Made by a program: the position numbers and the translations under genes
The notes under the pieces: model-generated
Told to the model about the DNA's origin: nothing
The model's input: the letters and a program-made list of their open reading frames with translations, nothing else
The model's database searches: none
NCBI RefSeq assembly: GCF_015690355.1
Contig: NZ_JADPRT010000005.1
Span: forward strand, 124,001 to 188,000
Direction of reading: 5' to 3'
Length of the DNA stretch: 64,000 nucleotides
From: Streptacidiphilus fuscans
Lineage (GTDB): Bacteria; Actinomycetota; Actinomycetes; Streptomycetales; Streptomycetaceae
Shown here: positions 1 to 8,477 of the stretch, one piece after another
How positions within the stretch are numbered: the stretch's first letter is position 1
Layout of the letters: each line of letters opens with the position of its first letter

Positions 1-57
1 CGCCTCCAGCTGAATCCCTCGACCCGATAGACCGCACAGCCCGAAGGAGCCCTTTCC

Positions 58-525
58 GTGTCCACTCCGCAGCTGTCCAGCGAGGACATCCGTACTGACC
101 TGTCGACCCGGAAGGCGAAACTCAAGTGGGTCATCGTCGTCGACGAAACCATGGCCGCCGGACGCCTGGTGAATGCAGCCGCCTGCATGGCCGCAGCCGT
201 CGGCAAAGCCCTCCCCGACCTGGTCGGACGCGACGGCGAGGACGCCTCCAACGTCCCCCACCCCGGTCTGCCCTGGGCAGGCTGCTCCGTCCTGGCCGCC
301 GACGCACACACCCTCCACACTTTGCGGGCCGAAGCCACCGCCAAGGGAGACGAGTTGCTGATCATCGACATGCCTGAACTCGCGCAGGCCTCACGCGTCT
401 ACGACGAGTACCTCGACCAGCTCGCCAGCACCAAGAACGAGGATCTGACCTACTGCGCCATCAGCCTCGTCGGCCCTCGCAACAAGATCGACAGACTGGT
501 CCGCAAGCTCCGTCTGCTCCGCTGA
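58..525 (+). CDS. DUF2000 family protein
   Basis: A 155-residue soluble protein. After about 20 residues it reads KWVIVVDE, then a glycine- and alanine-rich stretch with NAAACMAAAVG, which matches the opening strand and helix of the DUF2000 family (peptidyl-tRNA-hydrolase-2-like fold). The C-terminal part (DLTYCAISLVGPRNKIDRLVRKLRLL) is also as expected for a complete member, so the gene looks intact. A GGAG-like sequence precedes the GTG start. The biochemical role of the family is not established. It stands alone, and the next gene on this strand is only a fragment. Confidence 0.8.
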   Translation: MSTPQLSSEDIRTDLSTRKAKLKWVIVVDETMAAGRLVNAAACMAAAVGKALPDLVGRDGEDASNVPHPGLPWAGCSVLAADAHTLHTLRAEATAKGDELLIIDMPELAQASRVYDEYLDQLASTKNEDLTYCAISLVGPRNKIDRLVRKLRLLR

Positions 526-697
526 CCCACACCGCCATAACCCCGACGAAAATTGCCAGCCTGCCACCGGGCAGCGCACTCAGGCACTGGACGGTCAGTC
601 ATTGCCCGTCGCCTCATCGTCAAGGGTCGTCCGTCGAGAATGTCACCGCCCCGCGCTCGCCCCATAGCCTTGACCGCCTCCGAGCGCCACCGGTTGA

Positions 698-973
698 AGA
701 AAATGGCCTACGACTGTCAGCTGGCTGCAATCCCCGGACACCTGGAGCGGCTGCCCGGCCGGCGCCAACCAGGAGTACTCCGCCCGCGCGCTCGGGAACC
801 GGGTCAACCCGCTGTACAACCCCGGCAGCCCCACCACGGCAGGACACTGGACCAAGGCCAGCTTCACCTTCACCCCCACCGACTACCTGTCCACCCTGGA
901 GTTCGCCTCCAAGAACAACGGCGGCGGCTGCGGCCCCCTGATCACCGACGTCGCGGCACGCCAGAGCCCCTGA
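698..973 (+). pseudogene. C-terminal fragment of a secreted beta-sandwich protein
   Basis: An open frame without a plausible start runs to a TGA at 971-973. Its product contains DTWSGCPAGANQEYS, FTFTPTDYLSTLEFAS and NNGGGCGPLITDV. The paired cysteines and the CGPLITDV ending resemble the last strands of carbohydrate-binding-type beta-sandwich domains such as DUF642. No signal peptide or N-terminal domain lies upstream, so I read this as the 3' remnant of a longer gene. The exact family is uncertain. Confidence 0.5.
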
Positions 974-1404
974 CGTTCCGCCATTCCCGCGTGCCCATTG
1001 GGGCACGCGGGAACCCTCAAAGCCGGTACCGAGCTCGACCAGACCCCGCGTACCGCCCAGCCGACGACGAGCCAGAGGACATGTGGGAAGACGTGGCCAC
1101 CCGTACGGACTCGATCCGATCGGTGAGGAAGTTGTTGGTCGCCTGCCGTCCATGGCCCTACCTCCGCGGGCTGTCGAGGGCGCGAAGGTGTTGATGGAGA
1201 ACCGGTATCCCGCTACCGCCCGGTGGCCGCTTTGACTGACACGGCTGCGCGGCACGGAGTACGAGCGCGTCGCATGGCAGACGCTTCGTCAACCACCCTG
1301 AACTCACCACATCCGACCCACGACGTCCACTCAGTGGCTTTGTAACTGAGGGCGGGAGTCGTTCCGAGCTGATTGCGGGAGTCACCTTCTGACCGAGTTT
1401 GCCG
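974..1404. other. intergenic stretch without a recognisable gene
   Basis: About 430 bases between the secreted-protein fragment and the IS21 remnant. Open frames here have no family resemblance or convincing ribosome binding site. I see no clear hairpin terminator. It is probably decayed sequence around the two neighbouring gene remnants. Confidence 0.4.
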
Positions 1405-1730
1405 TGTCGGTTTGTTTTGACGTCAGTAGGGCTCTTGCGGTGGGAGCGTGGAGTGTGCATCTCCCGTAGGGGGGCTCGATGTCGGAGTCGAAGGTAGATC
1501 TCTACGCCGCCATTCGCCGTGACCACGACCGCAACGGACTGTCCCAGCGAGCCCTGCAGCACAAGTACAACGTCACCTGGCGAACGGTTCGCCGGGCCCT
1601 GAACGGGCAGTGGCCCGAGCCTCGGAAGAAGCCACGCTAGCGCGAGTCCCGGCTGGACCCGTACAAGCAGCTGATCGCTTACATGCTGCGGGCGGATCTG
1701 GACGCGCCGGCGAAGCCGCGGTGGGACGCT
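1405..1730 (+). mobile_element. IS21-family element remnant (istA 5' end)
   Basis: An ATG at 1479 opens a frame reading MSESKVDLYAAIRRDH, SQRALQHKYNVTWRTVRRAL and WPEPRKK, the typical N-terminal helix-turn-helix of IS21 IstA transposases. A TAG at 1638 interrupts the frame, but the same frame then continues with SRLDPYKQLIAYMLRADLDAPAKPRWDA, also IstA-like, up to about 1730. There similarity stops at the 3' end of the SMI1 gene. The integrase core and istB are absent. A possible left end (TGTCGGTTTGTTTTGACGTC) begins near 1405, since IS21 ends start with TGT. This is an inactive relic. Confidence 0.8.
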
Positions 1731-1733
1731 TCG

Positions 1734-2159
1734 CTAGAGCTCGATATGCCCGGCCTGCCACCATTCAAGATACTTGGCGAGGCTCGGTGCCACCCAAGTG
1801 CGACTGTCAGTCTCGTGATCCCACACGAACACGTCGGGTCGGCGGACGGCGGACAGGAGCGCGAACAAGTCCCCGTTCCCAGCATCGGCGAAGAAGATCA
1901 GGGGGTCGAAGGGCATATACAGAGCCGCGAACTCCTCATCCTGGCGCAGGGTCAGATTCTCCGAGGCGATCCTGTCTGCGGACCAGACGAGCCCCGCCCC
2001 GTATTCGCCTTCGACGCCGTCGCTCTCGCGGAGCAGAGCCGCGAGGTCTATCGGCAGTGCATGACCAAGAGCGTCAGCACAGCTCTGCAGAGAAGATTCG
2101 GAGGCCGGGGACCGCAAGACTGTCGGCCCCGGCAACGAGCTGACCAGCTCGATCCACAT
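1734..2159 (-). CDS. SMI1/KNR4 (SUKH) family protein
   Basis: A 141-residue acidic protein. It has the SUKH pattern of an N-terminal helix followed by LPIDLAALLRESDGVEGEYG, then a strand-rich middle with FDPLIFFADAGNGDLFAL and a C-terminal SLAKYLEWWQAG. The GNGDLFA segment is the most recognisable SUKH signature. Many bacterial members are immunity proteins for contact-dependent or secreted toxins, but many are also orphan genes. No toxin gene is visible here. The stop codon abuts the IS21 remnant, so the element or its decay reached the end of this gene. Confidence 0.75.
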   Translation of the reverse strand: MWIELVSSLPGPTVLRSPASESSLQSCADALGHALPIDLAALLRESDGVEGEYGAGLVWSADRIASENLTLRQDEEFAALYMPFDPLIFFADAGNGDLFALLSAVRRPDVFVWDHETDSRTWVAPSLAKYLEWWQAGHIEL

Positions 2160-2211
2160 GTTTGCTCATCCCAACTGGAAGATCACCGCCCGGACAGTAT
2201 GACGGCCGGCC

Positions 2212-2760
2212 TCACTCGACTGGACCGGCGCTGCCCGGGAGAGCGAGACGGATCCGGCGTCGCTCCGGTTCCACCTCGGCGATCTGCACGGTCAACTCGT
2301 CCCCGATCCTGAAGCTCTCACAGGGACGCGGCAGTTCGGATATGTGGACCAGACCGCTCATGCCGTCATCGACGCCCACGAAGACCCCGAACGGGACAAC
2401 CTTCGTGACGCGACCGGTCAGGACACTGCCGACCCGATCGACCCGGTCCAACCATGGGTTGGACTGGAGGGCGATCAAGGAAAGTACAGCCTGTCCGCGC
2501 GTCTCGGACTCCACATCCAGCACCTCGGCGGTCACCCGCTGGCCCACCGCCAGGACCTCGTCCGAGGGGAGCCACTGCCACGACACCTCGGGCAACGGAA
2601 TGATCCCCGCCATCGACTCCGGCGCCCCATCAAGATCGACCAACACACCGAACTGCTCGACCGACACGACAACCCCGGACCGCACCTCACCGCGACGAAG
2701 CGTCGACAGGAACTTCTTGAGGGCCGGAGACGGGAGCTGGTCAGTCACAGAGGCGACCAT
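2212..2760 (-). CDS. two-domain S1 RNA-binding protein
   Basis: The product is about 182 residues with two S1/OB-fold domains. The first begins LRRGEVRSGVVVSVEQFGV and ends VTAEVLDVES. The second reads GSVLTGRVTKVVPFGVFVGV, then GMSGLVHISELP and GDELTVQIAEVEPERRRIRLAL. The second is a near-consensus ribosomal-S1-type repeat, while the first is more divergent. The likely role is single-stranded RNA binding; the partner is unknown. I chose the ATG at 2760 because GAGG lies 8 bases upstream. A GTG at 2811 and an ATG at 2886 are in frame but lack good ribosome sites. Confidence 0.8.
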   Translation of the reverse strand: MVASVTDQLPSPALKKFLSTLRRGEVRSGVVVSVEQFGVLVDLDGAPESMAGIIPLPEVSWQWLPSDEVLAVGQRVTAEVLDVESETRGQAVLSLIALQSNPWLDRVDRVGSVLTGRVTKVVPFGVFVGVDDGMSGLVHISELPRPCESFRIGDELTVQIAEVEPERRRIRLALPGSAGPVE

Positions 2761-3321
2761 ACGCCCGTCCTCGAACGGATGAGCGACATCAAAACTCACC
2801 GACTTTGTCACCCATAAGCCGAGGAAGTGACTCCCGGATTCACTTCGAAACGACTCCCAAAGAAACCGGCACAGCCAACTCAGCACGTCCGCGGCGCTTC
2901 GCCCATATGACTGAAGCGTTCCCTGACAGTTCGTCAGCTAGGTCAGCATTGAGTCAGCATTCGGACTGGAACAGAAGACGGCACATGGGATTCACGACAA
3001 GGGCACGAGCCCTTCGGCTCCCCGAGGTTCCCGCGGTCGCATGACCGGGGCATTCTGAACCTGTTGCTTCAGCCCCGCTTTCCCGAACCGCCGAGAAGGC
3101 TGAATCCCCGCAGGTCACAGGCAGTGCAGGCAGTCCCATAGAGGTGCTTGCCCGGGGTTCCCCGTTGGGGCTCGCCCTCCTTGCAGGCGCGGGGCCCACG
3201 TCGGGTCCCTGCCATGCACTATCGTGCGGATCGTCCACGGAGAAGTCGGGCATATCACAACCCAGGCGCTTCTTCCCTGCCCAGGGGCGTGTCGCACCCT
3301 CCGTGGTCAGCAAGGGGTCCG
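2761..3321. other. intergenic region, no gene recognised
   Basis: About 560 bases between the S1 gene and the end of the SpoIIE-type gene. It contains a short direct repeat GTCAGCATT at 2942-2950 and 2953-2961. Open frames on both strands lack ribosome sites and family resemblance. The left part must hold the promoter of the S1 gene. Confidence 0.4.
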
Positions 3322-5412
3322 TCAGGCCGGGTGGGTTCCGTTCGTGACGTGTTGCTCGACCCATACCGTCTTCCCGGTCGGCGTGAACCGCACGCCCCAG
3401 CGGTCCGCGAATTGCGACACGATGTAGAGCCCGCGGCCGCCCTCGTCCGTGGTCCGGGCGTGGCGCAGGTGGGGGCTGGAAGCCGCGCCGTCGCTGACCT
3501 CGAGCGTCAGGTCGTCGGCGTGGATCAGTCCCAGGCGGCACGGCGGTCTGCCGTAGCGGACGACGTTGGTCACCAGCTCGCTCACCAGGAGTTCGGTGGT
3601 GTGCGAGACCTCCTCGGGAAGCCCCCAGCGTCCCAGCTGCGCCCGGACGAGCCTGCGCGCCAGTGCCGGGGTGCGTTCATCGGCGTCCAGGACCCAGTCC
3701 ACGGCGCCGTCGCCGGCCAGTCCTGTGGCCCGGCCCAGGAGCAGGACCACCGCCCCCGCCTCGCCGGCGACCTCCGCGGCGAGCAGGGCCTGGTCGCACT
3801 GCTCGCGCAGCAGGCGGCCGACGGGCACGAGGCGGTCCCGCAGGCCCTGAGTGCCGAGGGCGGTGAACAGTTGCGGAGTGGCGAGCGCGACCACCGTGCC
3901 GTCGGGGACGGGCATCCGGGCCGCAGCGAAGGGCGCGGTCTCGGAGGTGCCGAGCCGCGGCCCGTCGGGGAGGCCCACGTCGGGGAGGTCCACGTCGGTG
4001 AGGGATCCGTCCGGGGGGATGAGGACCAGTCCGGGGTGTCCCGCGCGGGCCACGGTGAGGGTGCCGGCCACCGGGTCGTAGACCGCGCACAGGCAGCTCG
4101 CCGTCAGCGACTGCTCCCGCAGCGGGTCGGCCGCGGGCAGAGCGCGTCGCTCAGCTGCCAGTTGCCGGGTGGTCTCGTCCAGGCGGGCGAGGAGCTCGTC
4201 GGGTTCGAGGTCGAGTGATGCCAGGCAGCGCAGTGCGGTGCGCAGTTGGCCCATGGTCGCGGAGGTGTGGATGCCGGAGCCGTCGACCTCGCCGATGACC
4301 AGGGCGGTGCGGGCGCTGGATATGGGGATGACGTCGTACCAGCCGCCGGTGGCCGGATGCGTGGCCAGATGCCCTTGGGCGGTCTCCAGGCCGACGGTGG
4401 GCTGGGGTGCCTGCGGCAGGAATCGTCGCGCGACGGTGGCGGCCACCGCGTGCTCCCGGGTGTAGCGGCGCGAGTTGTCCAGGCACAGGGCGACGTAGTC
4501 GGTCACCGTCGCGGCCATGGCCGTGTCCTCCTGGGTGAAGGAAGGCGAGCCCTGCCACCGGTACAGGCTCACCAGGCCGAGCAGCGTGCCGCGCACGATG
4601 AACGGCGCCACCAGCACCGCGACCGGCGCTGCCCCGCGCAGGGCGGCGACGTGGTCGGCGGCATGCAGCCAGGCCGCATCGCCCTCCACCGTGACCGTGA
4701 CCGGTCTGCCCTGCGCCAGCGCAAGGCCGGCGGGCGACGCCGCGTCGGGCACATGCGAGGACCCGAGCGGTCCACTCCCCCGACCGGTGCCGCGACGTCC
4801 CACGGCCGCGCAGTGCAGGGCCGTGAACTGCGGTGCGGGCAGCAACGGAGGATCATCGCCCGTCATCACGGCGTCGACGACCTCCACGACCACCGCATCG
4901 GCCGTCCCGCCCGCAAGGACGCCGGCCAGCTCCCGGCAGATGTCGACCGCGTCCAGTGAGGCGCCTGCCCGTGCCCGTACCGCGTCCAGGACCTGTGAGC
5001 CCGCCTCCGCTGCCGCCTCTTCCGTCACGTCCACCACGGCCGCCGCCAACCCGAGGACCGGCCCCGCCTCTGACCGCAGCCGGAACAGCGACACCGAGAA
5101 GGTGCGCGCCGGCGCCGGGTGCGGGTCGATGAACGCCCTCACACGCCGTTCCAGCACGGGCCGCCCGTCCTCGAGCACCGAACGCGCCAGAGCCTCCACC
5201 GCGTCGGGATCCTCCAGCGCGAACAGCTCCCGCAGAGGCAGTCCGGCCATGTCCCCGGCATCGCGACCCCGCATGGCCGCCGTCGCCGGATTGATACGCA
5301 CCAGCCGCAGGTCGGCGTCGAAGATCTGCAGCCCCAACGGCGACTGACTGAACATCGCGTCCAGCGTCAGCCCCTCAGCCGGCTCCTCCACCGGGCTCAC
5401 CGACCCAACCAC
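3322..5412 (-). CDS. PAS-GAF-SpoIIE(PP2C)-HATPase protein
   Basis: A multidomain stress-signalling protein of about 696 residues. In order it has a PAS domain (MFSQSPLGLQIFDADLRLVR), a GAF domain (APFIVRGTLLGLVSLYR), a SpoIIE/RsbU-type PP2C domain and a C-terminal RsbW-like HATPase. The HATPase boxes are intact (ELLVSELVTNVVRYG, VSDGA, GGRGLYIV). The PP2C domain looks degenerate. The usual GGDWYD is GGWYD, the metal-binding GDVxGHG is GEVDGSG, and the final DDxxLL is AGAVVLL. In this family such proteins act on anti-anti-sigma factors, and here kinase activity may dominate. The start is uncertain: GTG at 5412, GTG at 5400, ATG at 5352, or an ATG at 5544. Confidence 0.85.
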   Translation of the reverse strand: MVGSVSPVEEPAEGLTLDAMFSQSPLGLQIFDADLRLVRINPATAAMRGRDAGDMAGLPLRELFALEDPDAVEALARSVLEDGRPVLERRVRAFIDPHPAPARTFSVSLFRLRSEAGPVLGLAAAVVDVTEEAAAEAGSQVLDAVRARAGASLDAVDICRELAGVLAGGTADAVVVEVVDAVMTGDDPPLLPAPQFTALHCAAVGRRGTGRGSGPLGSSHVPDAASPAGLALAQGRPVTVTVEGDAAWLHAADHVAALRGAAPVAVLVAPFIVRGTLLGLVSLYRWQGSPSFTQEDTAMAATVTDYVALCLDNSRRYTREHAVAATVARRFLPQAPQPTVGLETAQGHLATHPATGGWYDVIPISSARTALVIGEVDGSGIHTSATMGQLRTALRCLASLDLEPDELLARLDETTRQLAAERRALPAADPLREQSLTASCLCAVYDPVAGTLTVARAGHPGLVLIPPDGSLTDVDLPDVGLPDGPRLGTSETAPFAAARMPVPDGTVVALATPQLFTALGTQGLRDRLVPVGRLLREQCDQALLAAEVAGEAGAVVLLLGRATGLAGDGAVDWVLDADERTPALARRLVRAQLGRWGLPEEVSHTTELLVSELVTNVVRYGRPPCRLGLIHADDLTLEVSDGAASSPHLRHARTTDEGGRGLYIVSQFADRWGVRFTPTGKTVWVEQHVTNGTHPA

Positions 5413-5575
5413 CCACTCGCCCGCCCTGGTCCCCGGCGGGACGAGCAACTGCCTGACCGGCAGTCCAGCACGGAGCAGCCCACGGCCTCGTTCATGGCCA
5501 CCATGATCCCCGACATACGGCCCAGCCCACGGCATTGCAGACATCAGCGCGCCGCCCCGGGGAAGGCGGCGCGCG

Positions 5576-6220
5576 CTAGCCGACGAGCTGCGCGACGCTC
5601 CTGCCGACGAGCCAGAGACCGAGGAGCAGGGCGATCACGACGACGGCCTGGTCCTCATGCCTCTCGATCCAGGCTCTGAACCCCGTCAGCCGGTCCTGGG
5701 CGGTCATCGGGCAGAAGGTGGCGTAGATCTGCATCGCCAGCAGGCTCCCCGTGGAGAGCAGGCAGAATCCCGTCAGGGCCAGGTAGCTGGTGACCATGGA
5801 CATGTCCGCATCGACCACGGTCGCGCAGCCCGCCGCGATGAGCCCCCACGGCTGCACCAGGAAGGCCAATCCGGCCGCGGACCAGACGGAGACGCTGTTC
5901 AGCCGGGTGGCCCAGGCGGGCGGCTTGCGGGGGCGCCCGAGCCGACGACGCCGGTGCTCGCCATAGGTCACGAGTCCGACACCGATCGCCAGTTTGACGG
6001 CGAGGACGGCGGTCGACGGAGCGGACCCGCGCGTGGGCGGGGTACCGCCGGTCGTCACGAGCACCAGTGCGAGAACCAGCACGAGGGACGCGAGCCACGC
6101 CGTGATGAAGGCGAGCCCCTTGCGCACGCCCCGCTCCACGGACAGCAGGAGGATGAACGCGACGATCGGCACCGGCTCCAGCGTGACGGCCAGGCCGATC
6201 AGGACGAGGTCGAGAACCAT
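5576..6220 (-). CDS. GAP family membrane protein (Sap-like)
   Basis: A 214-residue polytopic membrane protein with about six hydrophobic segments. The opening LIGLAVTLEPVPIVAFILLLS followed by RGVRKGLAFITAWLASL matches the GAP (Sap, sulfolipid-1-addressing) family of LysE-like small transporters. A cytoplasmic arginine-rich loop (HRRRRLGRPRKPP) separates the third and fourth segments. The substrate is unknown, and members occur widely in actinobacteria. The gene is in the same orientation as the downstream SpoIIE-type gene but about 160 bases away, so co-transcription is possible, not shown. Confidence 0.75.
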   Translation of the reverse strand: MVLDLVLIGLAVTLEPVPIVAFILLLSVERGVRKGLAFITAWLASLVLVLALVLVTTGGTPPTRGSAPSTAVLAVKLAIGVGLVTYGEHRRRRLGRPRKPPAWATRLNSVSVWSAAGLAFLVQPWGLIAAGCATVVDADMSMVTSYLALTGFCLLSTGSLLAMQIYATFCPMTAQDRLTGFRAWIERHEDQAVVVIALLLGLWLVGRSVAQLVG

Positions 6221-6459
6221 GTCAGTCGGTGAGCCTCAGAGGCGAGGTGTGCTCATCAGGCCCTCCTGGGCGGGCAGCTGACACCCCAGGGCCGGGTGTC
6301 GGGCACCATCACAGCACCCATCGATGAGCCTCGCACATCCGGCGCGACCACGAAGCGCCCAGAACGCCAGGGCACCGGAGGATCGGCGCGGTCAGGAGAG
6401 GCGAAGGGGTGGGACGCGTCGGATAGTTGAAGAGGGGGACCTCCTTCGATTGGACGGTC

Positions 6460-8283
6460 ATGGACCGCTACCCTCCGATTGCCGAGCACGGGCTGGTGGG
6501 CGACCTGCAGACCGCAGCCCTGGTCTCCTCGCAGGGAGTCGTCGACTGGTTCGCCGCTCCGCGGTTCGACTCCCCGAGCATCTTCGCCGCCCTGCTCGAC
6601 CACGACAAGGGCGGCTACTTCCGTATCGCGCCGGACGCGCCGGACGACTCGCGCAAGCAGCTGTACTACCCGGACACGGCCGTCCTGGTCACCCGGTTCA
6701 TGTCGCCGGACGGAGTCGGCGAGGTCCTCGACTGCATGGACCCGGCAGGCTCGGAAACCGTCACGGACCGGCACACCCTCATGCGCGCGATCCGCTCGGT
6801 CAGGGGCACCGTCCGGTTCACCCTGGAGTGCCGTCCGCGCTTCGACTACGGCCGCGTCACCCACGACCTGGACCTCACGAACGACGGCGCGGTGTTCCGC
6901 GCTCCTCAGAACACCGCTTACCTGCAGGCCACCTTCCCCATCGAGCGCGACGCCAGCGACGCCGTGGGCGCCGTGACCCTCCACGAGGGTGAGACCGCGG
7001 TGGTCGTCTTCACCGTCTGCGGCGCTGTCGGGCCCCCGCCGCCGCCCGTGACCACTGCCGAGGCGGAGGAGAAGCTCTGGGGAGTGGTCGACCACTGGCA
7101 GCGCTGGACGCGTGGGTCCCGTTACCGCGGTCGCTGGCCGGACATGGTCAACCGGTCCGCCATCACCCTCAAACTGCTCACCTACGCTCCCACCGGCGCG
7201 CCGGTCGCCGCGGCAACGATGGGCCTGCCCGAGCAGGTCGGCGGGGAACGCAACTGGGACTACCGCTACACCTGGGTCCGCGACGGTTCCCTTTCCATCC
7301 GGGCCCTGCTCGACCTCGGATTCACCGAGGAGGCGACCGCGTTCGCCCACTGGATCCGCAACCGGCTCATCGCCGAGCGGCAGCAGGGCGGCAAAGAAGC
7401 GCTCAAGATCATGTACCGGGTCGACGGGGAGCCCATCCTGACCGAGGAGATCCTCGAACACTTCGAGGGATACCGCGGCTCCTATCCCGTTCGGGTCGGC
7501 AACGCGGCCGCGGACCAGCTCCAACTCGACATCTACGGCGAGGCGCTCTACGGCCTCTCCCAGGGCCGGACTATCGGCATGCAGGCCGACTACCGCGGCT
7601 GGAAGGCCGTCAGGGACGGCCTGGACTGGCTGGCCGACTCCTGGGACCGTCCCGACGAGGGCATCTGGGAGACCCGAGGCGGGCGCAAGGACTTCACCTA
7701 CAGCCGGGTGATGTGCTGGGCCGCCTTCGACCGCGGACTGCGCATGGCCGCCGAGTTCAGCCGGCCCGCCGACACGGAGCGCTGGACCAAGGCCCGGGAC
7801 GCCATCCTGGAGCAGGTCATGTCGCGCGGCTGGAGCGAAACGGACAAGGCCTTCGTGCAGCACTACGGCGCGGGCGCCGTCCTGGACGCCTCGCTGCTGC
7901 TGATGCCCCGGGTGGGCTTCGTGGCGCCCCGCGACCCCACGTGGCTGTCCACCCTGGACGCGATGGACCGCACGTTGGTCTCGGACAGCCTGGTCTACCG
8001 CTACGACCCGGCCGCCTCCCCCGACGGCCTGCGTGGCTCGGAGGGCACCTTCAGCCTGTGCACCTTCCTCTACGTGGACGCACTCGCCCGCGCCGGCCGC
8101 CTGCGCCAGGCCCGCTACACCTTCGAGAAGATGCAGACCTACGCCAACCACGTCGGCCTGTTCGCCGAAGAGGTCGGCCCCAGCGGCGAGCAACTGGGCA
8201 ACTTCCCGCAGGCTTTCACGCACCTCTCGCTCATCACCGCAGCCACCACCCTCGACGAGGCCCTCGACAACCCAGACGGCTGA
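6460..8283 (+). CDS. glycoside hydrolase family 15 protein
   Basis: A 607-residue cytosolic GH15 enzyme of the bacterial glucoamylase/trehalase type. The N-terminal beta-sandwich starts MDRYPPIAEHGLVGDLQTAA. The alpha/alpha barrel carries NWDYRYTWVRD near residue 265, DEGIWETRGG near 400 (the Glu being the expected general acid) and GSEGTFSLCTF near 526 (the Glu being the expected base). No signal peptide is present. In actinobacteria this subgroup often hydrolyses trehalose or alpha-glucosides, but sequence alone does not fix the substrate. I chose the ATG at 6460. A TTG at 6427 is in frame and nearer to a purine-rich stretch. Confidence 0.9.
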   Translation: MDRYPPIAEHGLVGDLQTAALVSSQGVVDWFAAPRFDSPSIFAALLDHDKGGYFRIAPDAPDDSRKQLYYPDTAVLVTRFMSPDGVGEVLDCMDPAGSETVTDRHTLMRAIRSVRGTVRFTLECRPRFDYGRVTHDLDLTNDGAVFRAPQNTAYLQATFPIERDASDAVGAVTLHEGETAVVVFTVCGAVGPPPPPVTTAEAEEKLWGVVDHWQRWTRGSRYRGRWPDMVNRSAITLKLLTYAPTGAPVAAATMGLPEQVGGERNWDYRYTWVRDGSLSIRALLDLGFTEEATAFAHWIRNRLIAERQQGGKEALKIMYRVDGEPILTEEILEHFEGYRGSYPVRVGNAAADQLQLDIYGEALYGLSQGRTIGMQADYRGWKAVRDGLDWLADSWDRPDEGIWETRGGRKDFTYSRVMCWAAFDRGLRMAAEFSRPADTERWTKARDAILEQVMSRGWSETDKAFVQHYGAGAVLDASLLLMPRVGFVAPRDPTWLSTLDAMDRTLVSDSLVYRYDPAASPDGLRGSEGTFSLCTFLYVDALARAGRLRQARYTFEKMQTYANHVGLFAEEVGPSGEQLGNFPQAFTHLSLITAATTLDEALDNPDG

Positions 8284-8477
8284 CACCGCAGGCCGGGGCA
8301 CACTCGAATGGCCTAGGCCCTGCACACGACCGGCTACGTGACGAGCGCCGGCCCGGCGTGTCGCCTTCAGGCTTGACGGAGAGTCACTAGCGTTCCGGAC
8401 AAGCCGGACAGACGGCTGTCCAGCACCAACGTGCCCCCGTGCGCTCGACCGGTGCAGGGCCGCGCACGAGGAGAACA

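Noticed and set aside
553..1194. 213-codon open frame on the plus strand
   Set aside because: Its product is Arg/Pro-rich without motifs. Another frame of the same DNA gives the recognisable secreted-protein fragment ending at 973.
2942..2961. Direct repeat GTCAGCATT as an attachment site
   Set aside because: No integrase gene, tRNA gene or second matching site is visible, and the repeat is short.
2980..3070. Possible tRNA-like GC-rich stretch
   Set aside because: I could not fold a cloverleaf with a TTCRA loop and acceptor stem.
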